18,322 nt of DNA from DAOUTY01 sp964453665. GTDB lineage: Bacteria > Chloroflexota > Dehalococcoidia > SZUA-161. The position numbers and the translations under genes are program-made. Under the pieces are notes generated by a model that searched no databases, was not told the origin of the DNA, and was given only the letters and a program-made list of their open reading frames with translations. The DNA lies in NCBI GenBank assembly GCA_964453665.1, contig CAYVQT010000058.1:1-18322 (forward strand), written 5' to 3'. Numbering within the stretch: the first letter of the stretch is position 1; each line of letters starts with the position of its first letter. Shown here piece by piece: positions 1 to 6,202 of the stretch.

Positions 1-167
1 GCATAGAAAGCGACAGGGAGCACTTGAGCGGATTGGGGTTAGGCCTGGCCCTGTGCAGGACGCTGGTGGATTTGCATGGAGGGCGAATATGGGTGAATAG
101 CCGCCCCGGTAAGGGCTCGACCTTTGCCTTCTCACTGCCGATCGAGGGTTCAAATGAGAGTAAGTAG
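1..167 (+). CDS. Sensor histidine kinase, C-terminal end (partial)
   Basis: Reading frame 3 is open from the window edge to a TAG at 165-167, giving about 54 residues. It encodes the end of a HATPase_c (GHKL) ATP-binding domain. The G2-box glycines are visible in GLGLGLALCRTLVDLHGG, followed by the RIWVNSRPGKGSTFAFSLP strand pair that closes this fold in two-component kinases. It probably phosphorylates the response regulator that starts 119 nt downstream. The N-terminal sensor, membrane segments and phosphoacceptor histidine lie outside the window, so the signal cannot be named. The stop codon sits inside a palindromic repeat (164-191). Confidence 0.88.
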   Translation, partial: IESDREHLSGLGLGLALCRTLVDLHGGRIWVNSRPGKGSTFAFSLPIEGSNESK

Positions 168-191
168 TGGCGTTTCGCGAAATGTCCCTAC
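164..191. repeat. Degenerate copy of a 28-bp palindromic repeat
   Basis: This stretch matches the perfect palindrome at 1321-1348 at 25 of 28 positions by eye (half-site GTAGGGGCGTTTCG). The three differences fall outside the central CGTTTCGCGAAA core. It overlaps the last codon and stop of the histidine kinase gene and lies in the kinase-regulator spacer, so it could act as an mRNA hairpin between the two genes. Confidence 0.7.
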
Positions 192-217
192 TCCCTGTTC
201 CGGCCTACCCTCATAAA

Positions 218-231
218 TTTGCATTTTGCAA
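218..231 (+). promoter_or_regulatory. Possible regulator site upstream of the response regulator
   Basis: Two adjacent 7-bp direct repeats, TTTGCAT and TTTGCAA, lie 55 nt before the start codon of the response regulator in an AT-rich stretch. OmpR/PhoB-family proteins bind tandem direct repeats, so autoregulation is conceivable. The motif is short and may be chance. Confidence 0.22.
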
Positions 232-286
232 TTAAGCACTCAATCTATTGTGTGGAATAAAAATCACCTGAAACCGGAGGGGAACC

Positions 287-970
287 ATGAAAGCTCTGAT
301 TATCGAAGATGACCCAGAGATCGTAGAGTCAGTTTCACTGGCCTTCCATATGGGCTGGCCCGAGGCCCGGTTGATCTCCACCCACCTGGGACAGCAGGGG
401 TTGGAAATGGTGGAAAGCGAGAACCCGCAAATCGTCATCCTCGATCTGGGGCTCCCCGATGTAGACGGCTTCGATGTGCTGAAGCAGACCCGTTCCTTCT
501 CTTCTGTACCCATTATTATCCTCACCGCCAAGACCGATGAGTCCAATATCGTCAAAGGGCTGGAGTGGGGAGCAGACGATTTTATAGTCAAGCCCTGCGG
601 CCAACTCGAACTCCTGGCACGGATTAAAGCAAGGGTACGTAATAGTAACAATCACCACGATGAGTCACCCGTATCTTTCGGCACACTGCACTTCGACCCC
701 CCCACCCACCAACTCTTAAAGGGGAAGACAGAGATCAAGCTGACTGCCATCGAATCACACATCATTTACCACCTGATGAGAAACGGAAACCGCGTATCAA
801 CCTACTCACGAATCGCCGAGGATGTATGGGGCGACGATTACCCCGGCTCCGTGGACAGCCTGAGGGTACACATCAGGAGACTGCGTGAAAAGATCGAGGA
901 AGACCCCAGCCACCCGAGGCTTATCCATACCAAATCCGGCATAGGCTACTTTATGGCAAATCCACAGTAA
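287..970 (+). CDS. OmpR/PhoB-family response regulator
   Basis: A 227-residue two-component response regulator that should act in the cytoplasm as a phosphorylation-dependent transcription factor. The receiver domain covers about residues 1-120. It has the acidic pocket E7-D8-D9, the phospho-acceptor D53 in VILDLGLPDVDG, the switch T80 and the conserved K102 in VKP. A winged-helix DNA-binding domain follows at about 130-225, with the typical VWGDDYPGSVDSLRVHIRRLREKIE recognition region and the terminal GIGYF wing. The ATG has a strong GGAGG at 276-280, 6 nt upstream. It follows a histidine kinase gene, its likely partner. The regulon is unknown; family assignment is secure, function beyond that is not. 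Confidence 0.95.
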   Translation: MKALIIEDDPEIVESVSLAFHMGWPEARLISTHLGQQGLEMVESENPQIVILDLGLPDVDGFDVLKQTRSFSSVPIIILTAKTDESNIVKGLEWGADDFIVKPCGQLELLARIKARVRNSNNHHDESPVSFGTLHFDPPTHQLLKGKTEIKLTAIESHIIYHLMRNGNRVSTYSRIAEDVWGDDYPGSVDSLRVHIRRLREKIEEDPSHPRLIHTKSGIGYFMANPQ

Positions 971-1026
971 ACTAACACGTGTATACTATCGGTTATCATC
1001 TTTTGCGTGGTTCTTTATAAAAAGAC

Positions 1027-1044
1027 GCCTCCCATTGAGGGGGC
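1027..1044 (+). terminator. Weak hairpin after the response regulator gene
   Basis: A 6-bp stem (GCCTCC with GGGGGC, one G-T pair, 6-nt loop) lies 57 nt after the stop codon. Only a mixed T/A stretch follows, not a clean T run. It may help end transcription between the convergent response regulator and pilT genes. Confidence 0.28.
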
Positions 1045-1084
1045 TGCTTAATAATAATGAAAGGATTTCCCCATCTCTCTAATT

Positions 1085-1160
1085 CCCTCCCGCCAGGCTT
1101 CGTCCTGAGGCTCTCTACGAGCCTGAGCCTCAGAGCCGAGGGCAGCCCGAAGGGGGAGGG
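1085..1160. repeat. Compound inverted repeat (extragenic repeat element)
   Basis: Outer arms CCCTCCC (1085-1091) and GGGAGGG (1154-1160) enclose an inner perfect hairpin CTGAGGCTC (1105-1113) with GAGCCTCAG (1125-1133). The layout and wording resemble short non-autonomous repeat elements scattered in uncultured Chloroflexi and other environmental genomes, but that resemblance is from memory. It encodes no protein. Together with the hairpins at 1226-1348 it fills most of the 498-base gap between two convergent genes. Confidence 0.6.
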
Positions 1161-1225
1161 AGAACTGAATCTCATCCCGCAGAACTCTTCCTTGTAGATT
1201 CCTCTTCCTTACAGGGCATTGGTTA

Positions 1226-1247
1226 GGTTGGCCGACGGCGGCCAGCC
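1226..1247. repeat. Strong GC-rich hairpin
   Basis: GGTTGGCCG and CGGCCAGCC form a 9-bp stem with one G-T pair around the tetraloop ACGG. There is no T run on either side, so this is not a classic intrinsic terminator. It belongs to the palindrome cluster between the convergent response regulator and pilT genes. Confidence 0.55.
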
Positions 1248-1281
1248 CACCTTCGTCATTCCTCCGAAAATAGGATGTAAA

Positions 1282-1314
1282 CCGTTCGCCCTGAGCCTGT
1301 CGAACAACGAACGG
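1282..1314. repeat. Inverted repeat with the CCTGAGCCTGTCGAA core
   Basis: Seven-base arms CCGTTCG (1282-1288) and CGAACGG (1308-1314) flank the core CCTGAGCCTGTCGAA. From memory, this core belongs to a widespread intergenic repeat seen in many environmental bacterial genomes. A weaker hairpin (CAT-CCT type arms, about 1257-1276) precedes it directly, so several repeat families seem to be stacked here. Confidence 0.6.
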
Positions 1315-1320
1315 CATCAT

Positions 1321-1348
1321 GTAGGGGCGTTTCGCGAAACGCCCCTAC
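1321..1348. repeat. Perfect 28-bp palindrome
   Basis: The sequence equals its own reverse complement over 28 bases (half-site GTAGGGGCGTTTCG, no spacer). A second copy with three changes lies at 164-191, on the other side of the response regulator gene. Two copies within 1.2 kb flanking one gene suggest a dispersed extragenic palindrome family. Confidence 0.75.
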
Positions 1349-1395
1349 TCAATGACAGAAAAAAGGTCCTGGAATTATATGGTAAATCGTTGTTC

Positions 1396-1456
1396 GGTTG
1401 CGCTGCTGGTTCCGTCTTTCGTCCTACGGCTGTGGGGACTATTAGTCCGAGCAACC
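1396..1456. other. Compact structured element, possible three-way junction
   Basis: GGTTGC (1396-1401) pairs with GCAACC (1451-1456) and closes a 61-nt unit. The unit holds two inner hairpins, CCGT/ACGG (1412-1429) and GGACT/AGTCC (1436-1448). It lies 12 nt beyond the pilT stop on the - strand, inside the convergent gap. No T run follows and no known RNA family was recognised. It could be a folded 3' end of the pilT mRNA or another relic of the neighbouring repeats. Confidence 0.35.
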
Positions 1457-1468
1457 AAATAAGAGAAA

Positions 1469-2524
1469 TTACATGCGCATGCGGCGAAAATCGTCCGGCT
1501 TGGTGGCTCTGATCATCGCCTCCTCGGTAGTGATCGCACCTGCCCTGACCAGGTCCTGTAAGGCCTGATCCATGGTCTGCATTCCATACTGCTTGCCTGT
1601 CTGCAAGTAGGTAGGAACCTGATCCGTTCTGCCATCCCGGATTAGATTACGTATGGCGTCTGTGCTGACCATCAGCTCGAAGGCAGCTACCCTTCCTCTG
1701 CCTCCAGCCCTGGGTAAAAGAAGCTGAGACAGCACTCCCTCCAATACTAGAGACACCTGAAACCGAATCTGCTCCTGCTGGTAAGCGGGAAAAACATCGA
1801 CAATGCGCTCGATGGTCTGAGGAGCACTCACGGTATGCAGCGTGCTCAAGACGAGGTGCCCCGTCTCCGCTGCGGTGATCGCTGTTGCTATAGTGTCCAA
1901 ATCCCTCATCTCACCAACCAGAATCACATCAGGGTCCTGTCGCAGCGTGTGCCGCAAGGCAATCGAGAAAGATTTGAAGTCATCCCCAAGGTCACGCTGG
2001 GCGATTATGCACTTCTCATTATGATACACATACTCAATAGGGTCCTCGATGGTAATTACGTTTCTTCTCTCAGTCTTGTTAAGATGACTGATCATGGCAG
2101 CTAAAGTGGTGGATTTGCCGCTCCCTGTCGGGCCGGTTACCAGCACCAGACCCTTTGTCCTGAGCGCCAGGGTCTTGCATACCGGAGGAAGTCCGAGCTC
2201 CTCTATGCTAGGTATTTTGAGCGATACTTGACGAAGGGCGAGGCTGATCGTTCCTCTCTGAAAGAAGGCGCTGACCCTGAAACGAGCTAGTCCGGCCACG
2301 CTGTACGCCAGATCAAGCTCCAGCTCGTTGTAGAACGCCTCTCTCTGCTGCTCAGTGGTAAGATGTTCAAGACATTCCTTCACGAATTGAGGCGTGACCC
2401 CGGGTAAATCTTCCAACGGTCTCAGCATACCATCAATGCGAAGAACCGGCGGGCTCGGCACCCTCAGATGCAGGTCTGATGCGCCTCTCTCCACCATCAT
2501 GTGCAAAAGTTCTTCGATGTTCAT
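1469..2524 (-). CDS. pilT: Type IV pilus retraction ATPase PilT
   Basis: A 351-residue hexameric secretion ATPase of the PilT/GspE superfamily, close to the usual PilT length of about 345. It powers pilus retraction at the cytoplasmic membrane. Visible motifs are the N-terminal ASDLHL segment (residues 15-20), the Walker A GPTGSGKST (131-139), the Asp box around TIEDPIEYVY (158-167), the Walker B ILVGEMRD (201-208) and the His box HLVLSTLHT (223-231). AIRNLIRDGRTDQV near 290-303 is the PilT-specific C-terminal signature. The ATG is 14 nt behind the stop of the diguanylate cyclase gene, with AAAGG directly after that stop as ribosome site, so the two are probably one transcript. No other pilus gene is in the window. 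Confidence 0.95.
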   Translation of the reverse strand: MNIEELLHMMVERGASDLHLRVPSPPVLRIDGMLRPLEDLPGVTPQFVKECLEHLTTEQQREAFYNELELDLAYSVAGLARFRVSAFFQRGTISLALRQVSLKIPSIEELGLPPVCKTLALRTKGLVLVTGPTGSGKSTTLAAMISHLNKTERRNVITIEDPIEYVYHNEKCIIAQRDLGDDFKSFSIALRHTLRQDPDVILVGEMRDLDTIATAITAAETGHLVLSTLHTVSAPQTIERIVDVFPAYQQEQIRFQVSLVLEGVLSQLLLPRAGGRGRVAAFELMVSTDAIRNLIRDGRTDQVPTYLQTGKQYGMQTMDQALQDLVRAGAITTEEAMIRATKPDDFRRMRM

Positions 2525-2538
2525 ATGACGACGCCTTT

Positions 2539-4437
2539 CTAGCAGGAAAAGATGCAGAGCTGGTTCCTGCCACCCCTTTTGGCCTGGTACATCGCCTCAT
2601 CCACTCTTTGAAGAAGCTGAGTGACATCAGACGCATGACCTGGATACGAAGCTATCCCGACGCTAATGCTGATCCCCACTTCCTCACCATCCAGCTTGGG
2701 CCGATACCGCTCTACCTGAGCCCTAATCCTCTCGCCAATCTTGCGTGCCCCCTTGCTGGTAGTCTCAGGTGTGAGCAGCATAAATTCGTCTCCACCCCAT
2801 CGAGCTGCAACATCGGACGCACGTGTGTTAGCACCTATGATACTCCCCAATCCCGTTAAAACGCTATCACCCTGGTGATGCCCAAAACGGTCGTTTATCT
2901 CCTTCAGCCCGTCCAGATCGATCATCATCAGAGATAGAGAGGTCTCGCTTCTTTCAGCCCTGTTGAACTCTCGTTCTATTTGCTCCATCAAATATCGGCG
3001 GTTATAGAGGCCGGTCAAACCATCTGTAAATGCAAGTTCCAAAGCCCGCTCATAGAGCTGCGCGTTATCGATCGCCATACCTATCTGATTGGCTATGGCG
3101 CCAAGCAGCTTTACCTCTCTTTCCGGGAATTTGCGAGAACTATAGCTGCCAACGCACATTAACCCTAAAACCCGCTCCCTCGCCATTATCGGCAAAGCAG
3201 CAAAGGATTCCAGTCCTTCTCCCCTTGCCCCCATACGTGCCAGTCTGGGATCACCCGCAACATCTTCCACAACGTATGGCTCTTTCGACCGAATAGCCTG
3301 CCCTGTGAAGCCCTCTCCCACCCTGAGTCCTTCTACTCTCTTTACAAACTCCGCAGATGTCCCTCTATGGGCCCTGAGTAATAGCTCTTCAGCTCGTTTG
3401 CCAAGTAAGAATATCCCGCCCGCCTCTATCTCCATAACCGCCAGAACTCTTTCGAGAACGCTGTCTAATAGCTCCTGCAGATTCAGAGTCTGGCTGACGG
3501 TGGTCCCAATGTTGAACAGCGTCCCGATCTGCCTGGTATAATCCAAGACCTCCGTCTCAATACGTTTCCTTTCCGTGATGTCCGTAATAGTGCCCAGTAC
3601 CGACCTCTTCCCTTCATACTGGATCGAGGTCAGCCTGTCCAAAACCCAGACAATCCCCGAATCCTTCCTGATGAACCTGAACTCATAGGGAGAACTGCTC
3701 TCTCCTTTGAGCACCTCAATTGCCCTGGTTCTGACCTCCTCTCTGTCCTCCGGATGAACGCAGTCCAGAGAATATCTCCCCACCAGTTCGTCGCTCCTGT
3801 AGCCCGATATCTCCTCAAACAAGCGGTTCACATATTTAAAGCGTCCGCCCTGTAAAAGGTATATCCCTGTCGCAGCCGTATCTAACATCCCCCGTGCCAG
3901 CTCCTCGCTACCCTTCAGCGCTTCCTCCATCCGCTTGCGCTCGGTGATGTCCCTTATAACTGCAACAAGGGTTTTGGGGTTCCCCTGAGCGTCATTTATG
4001 ACCGAAGCGGTAAAGCTGACTGGAATCTCTTTGCCATCTCTGTTAATGAGACCCATATCGATAGGTTCAGCGCTATGACCACTTATTACTTTTTTCAGGA
4101 CTTCCCTGGCTTTTGCTTTGTCCTTCGATTGAGTATATGTAGGTAACTCGAGAGCAGATTTGCCGATAAGTTCATCGACCCCGTAACCCAACAGCTTCTC
4201 ACATGCTCTATTCATATAGGCCAGTTTGCCATCCATGCCAACCAGCATAACGCCGTCGGGCATTTCTTCAATAGCCGCAGACGTTAGAAGTCCATTTTGG
4301 AGTAGCGCATCCTCCGTAAACTTGCCATTAGCATTTGACTTCTTCAACTCCGTGACACGCATAGGCAGGTCTGCCACCTCCTTAGGGAGATGCTTCCTGG
4401 TCTTCTCAACACGTTTCTTGCCTGATTTGCCACCCAT
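2539..4437 (-). CDS. PAS-PAS-GAF-GGDEF diguanylate cyclase
   Basis: A 632-residue signalling protein predicted to make cyclic di-GMP from two GTP. Numbered from the ATG at 4437, a basic N-terminus leads into PAS 1 (about 55-165, ending RDITERKR) and PAS 2 (about 183-290, with HPEDR and TDITERKR). A GAF domain (about 315-462) and a GGDEF domain (about 468-630) follow. The active-site GGDEF is complete at 548-552, the metal-binding Asp is D507 in MIDLDGLKEIND, and the inhibitory I-site RASD (539-542) sits exactly five residues before GGDEF. There is no EAL domain and no transmembrane segment, so it is probably a cytosolic, product-inhibited sensor. TTG at 4449 would add four residues but leaves no room for a ribosome site. 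It is probably co-transcribed with pilT. Confidence 0.93.
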   Translation of the reverse strand: MGGKSGKKRVEKTRKHLPKEVADLPMRVTELKKSNANGKFTEDALLQNGLLTSAAIEEMPDGVMLVGMDGKLAYMNRACEKLLGYGVDELIGKSALELPTYTQSKDKAKAREVLKKVISGHSAEPIDMGLINRDGKEIPVSFTASVINDAQGNPKTLVAVIRDITERKRMEEALKGSEELARGMLDTAATGIYLLQGGRFKYVNRLFEEISGYRSDELVGRYSLDCVHPEDREEVRTRAIEVLKGESSSPYEFRFIRKDSGIVWVLDRLTSIQYEGKRSVLGTITDITERKRIETEVLDYTRQIGTLFNIGTTVSQTLNLQELLDSVLERVLAVMEIEAGGIFLLGKRAEELLLRAHRGTSAEFVKRVEGLRVGEGFTGQAIRSKEPYVVEDVAGDPRLARMGARGEGLESFAALPIMARERVLGLMCVGSYSSRKFPEREVKLLGAIANQIGMAIDNAQLYERALELAFTDGLTGLYNRRYLMEQIEREFNRAERSETSLSLMMIDLDGLKEINDRFGHHQGDSVLTGLGSIIGANTRASDVAARWGGDEFMLLTPETTSKGARKIGERIRAQVERYRPKLDGEEVGISISVGIASYPGHASDVTQLLQRVDEAMYQAKRGGRNQLCIFSC

Positions 4438-4497
4438 CAAACCACTCAACCTCTAATCCACGCACAACTCGACAAGCGAAGACCTGAATTCTCGCAA

Positions 4498-4526
4498 ATC
4501 ATATCAAAAACACCAATCCAACACAA
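4498..4526 (-). promoter_or_regulatory. Candidate sigma70-like promoter of the GGDEF-pilT unit
   Basis: On the - strand, TTGTGT (4526-4521) is followed after exactly 17 nt by TATGAT (4503-4498). Transcription would start near 4491, giving a leader of about 54 nt before the ATG at 4437. The rest of the 4450-4634 gap shows no clear terminator for the amidase gene. Confidence 0.42.
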
Positions 4527-4634
4527 CGACATAAAAGTACTATTCTAGGGTTTACTAAGGTCATAGCGGAAATCCACCAACATAACCAGGCAACCGGGTA
4601 ACTTCCCCATGATACAGTCGCAATCGCACTCCAG

Positions 4635-6035
4635 CTATTCCAAAGAAGGTTTCTTATACGCCCAGGGGCACGCTTCCTCAAAAGCAGCCGCCGCTCGAAA
4701 TACGCTGATTTCGTCATAAGGACGGCCTACGATTTGAAGACCCACTGGCAAGCCGTCCTCAGTCCAGCCGGCAGGAACCGAAGCCGCGGGCTGGCCTGTT
4801 AAGCTGAAAGCGAGAATGAAAGGAAGCCATTTCAAAAAGCCAGCCGGTTCCGCGAAGTCGACCGGCGGGGGAGGGGCTGCAAGTGTAGGGGTTAGAAGAA
4901 GGTCATAGCCCTGGAAAAATTTGCCTATCTTGACTGCGAGCTCCTGTCTGGCAAACATCGCCTTCGCATATTCCGTGGCCTTCATCTCAGCCCCGACGAA
5001 CAGCATCGTAGCCGTGAGCGGGTCCAACTCGCTCGCTATCTGGTCCGGCGGGCCGAACGACGAAAGCACAGCGAGGTGATCAACAACGTAGAGCACTGCA
5101 TGGTAAGCCTCCGGATTATCAAACCCGGGATGTGCCTCTTCCACCTCCGCACCCATTCGCGAAAACTGCTCAGCCGCCCGCTCACAAATATCACAAACCT
5201 CGGGATCAACCTCAGCATAGCCCAGGTCACGGCTCCACGCAATCCTCATCCCCTCAACACCAAACTGCAGCGACTTTTCGAAGCTAATACCCGGTGCCGG
5301 TATAGAGTAGACATCACCCCAGTGAGGACCGGCCATAACATCAAGCATCAACGCTGCATCCCGTACCGTCCGGGTGATAGGCCCCTCGTGCGTCAGTATC
5401 TCTGCTCCATGAAAGATAGGATAGCGGGGCACACGTCCCAGTTGAGGTTTGATACCGAAGACGCCACAACAGCTCGAAGGAATGCGGATTGACCCACCGC
5501 CATCATTACCGGCAGCCAGAGGTCCCAGACCGGAGGCAACAGCTGCGGCGGCGCCCCCGCTGGAACCGCCGGGACTTCTCTGCAAGCTCCAGGGATTGCG
5601 CGTGATGCCAAAGAGTAGACTATCAGTCAGCATTTTCAAGCCGAACTCCGGCGTATTGGTCTTGCCCAGCACAATGGCGCCCGCATTCTTAAGACGGGTG
5701 ACCAGTACGGCATCCTCCTCCGGCACAAAGTCCTTCAACAATTTGCTGCCCATCGTAGTGCGCACGCCTTTGGTGAAGACAAGGTCTTTGATAGAGACAG
5801 GAATACCGTGAAGGGGGCCTAACTTCCCTCCCTCCATGAGAGCGGCCTCAGCCTTCTTAGCTGCATCCAATGCCTCGTCCCCGGTTAGCGTTACGTAAGC
5901 GTTGATCTTCGGGTTAACAGTCTCTATACGTTCCAGGATACCTTTCACCACCTCTACCGGCGAAATCCTCTTCGCCCTGAGCTCCGTGCCCAAGTCCACA
6001 GCACTCATCCAGCATAAGTCATGGTTTTGCATCAT
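4635..6035 (-). CDS. Amidase-signature family hydrolase
   Basis: A 466-residue cytoplasmic amidase of the amidase-signature superfamily, which hydrolyses carboxylic acid amides through a Ser-cisSer-Lys triad. The triad is intact: K83 in GIPVSIKDLV, cis-Ser S158 in SPGGSSGGAAAAVASG, and nucleophile S182 in GNDGGGSIRIPSS, 24 residues after the cis-Ser as in the family. The C-terminus has the usual GLPVGLQIVGRPYDE. GatA of the tRNA amidotransferase is the main alternative, but no gatB or gatC is adjacent and the ending CPWAYKKPSL looks more like stand-alone amidases, so the substrate is left open. Two ATG codons are in tandem at 6035 and 6032; GAGG at 6046-6043 fits the first with 7 nt between. 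It has its own promoter candidate. Confidence 0.9.
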   Translation of the reverse strand: MMQNHDLCWMSAVDLGTELRAKRISPVEVVKGILERIETVNPKINAYVTLTGDEALDAAKKAEAALMEGGKLGPLHGIPVSIKDLVFTKGVRTTMGSKLLKDFVPEEDAVLVTRLKNAGAIVLGKTNTPEFGLKMLTDSLLFGITRNPWSLQRSPGGSSGGAAAAVASGLGPLAAGNDGGGSIRIPSSCCGVFGIKPQLGRVPRYPIFHGAEILTHEGPITRTVRDAALMLDVMAGPHWGDVYSIPAPGISFEKSLQFGVEGMRIAWSRDLGYAEVDPEVCDICERAAEQFSRMGAEVEEAHPGFDNPEAYHAVLYVVDHLAVLSSFGPPDQIASELDPLTATMLFVGAEMKATEYAKAMFARQELAVKIGKFFQGYDLLLTPTLAAPPPPVDFAEPAGFLKWLPFILAFSLTGQPAASVPAGWTEDGLPVGLQIVGRPYDEISVFRAAAAFEEACPWAYKKPSLE

Positions 6036-6086
6036 GTATCACCTCACGGGAACGGCAATATATATCTCTGCCCGGCATACAAAGTG

Positions 6087-6104
6087 TTTATCTTATACGA
6101 TAAA
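6087..6104. promoter_or_regulatory. Dyad at the predicted amidase transcription start
   Basis: A perfect inverted repeat TTTATC-6 nt-GATAAA lies just downstream of the predicted transcription start of the amidase gene, where a repressor would block elongation. It is AT-rich and short, so chance is possible. No adjacent regulator gene suggests which protein would bind. Confidence 0.3.
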
Positions 6105-6112
6105 TCTTGACA

Positions 6113-6141
6113 AACATAGCAGGATACTATAACCGTGTCAA
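6113..6141 (-). promoter_or_regulatory. Candidate sigma70 promoter of the amidase gene
   Basis: On the - strand a consensus TTGACA (6141-6136) is followed after 17 nt by TATGTT (6118-6113), which is preceded by TGC as an extended -10. The start would be near 6106, leaving a leader of about 70 nt. The -35 box forms half of a CTTGACA/TGTCAAG inverted repeat with 6106-6112. This promoter suggests that the amidase is separate from the oad genes. Confidence 0.5.
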
Positions 6142-6202
6142 GTAAAAACAACACCACTGTGGGTAAATTAAAAGGCCCAGACTATAAAAAAGACAGCGGA
6201 GG

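Noticed and set aside
1048..1320. A 90-codon open frame on the - strand in the gap after the response regulator
   Set aside because: It is a translation through the palindromic repeats (VRQAQGE-like text). It has no ribosome site and no protein-like composition.
1396..1456. A cyclic-di-GMP riboswitch near the GGDEF-pilT genes
   Set aside because: The conserved GEMM segments could not be found on either strand, and the element sits at the 3' end of the operon, not in front of a gene.
1219..1512. A 97-codon open frame on the + strand reaching into the pilT 3' end
   Set aside because: It reads through the same repeats and then antisense to pilT, with no family resemblance.
4635..6035. GatA, the tRNA amidotransferase A subunit
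   Set aside because: The catalytic triad is shared by all amidase-signature enzymes. No gatB or gatC is adjacent and the C-terminus fits general amidases better, so the specific name is not supported.
6107..6133. A + strand promoter TTGACA/TATAAC running antisense to oadB
   Set aside because: The spacing is only 15 nt and no + strand gene follows for 2 kb. The - strand reading of the same sequence gives a better promoter for a real gene.
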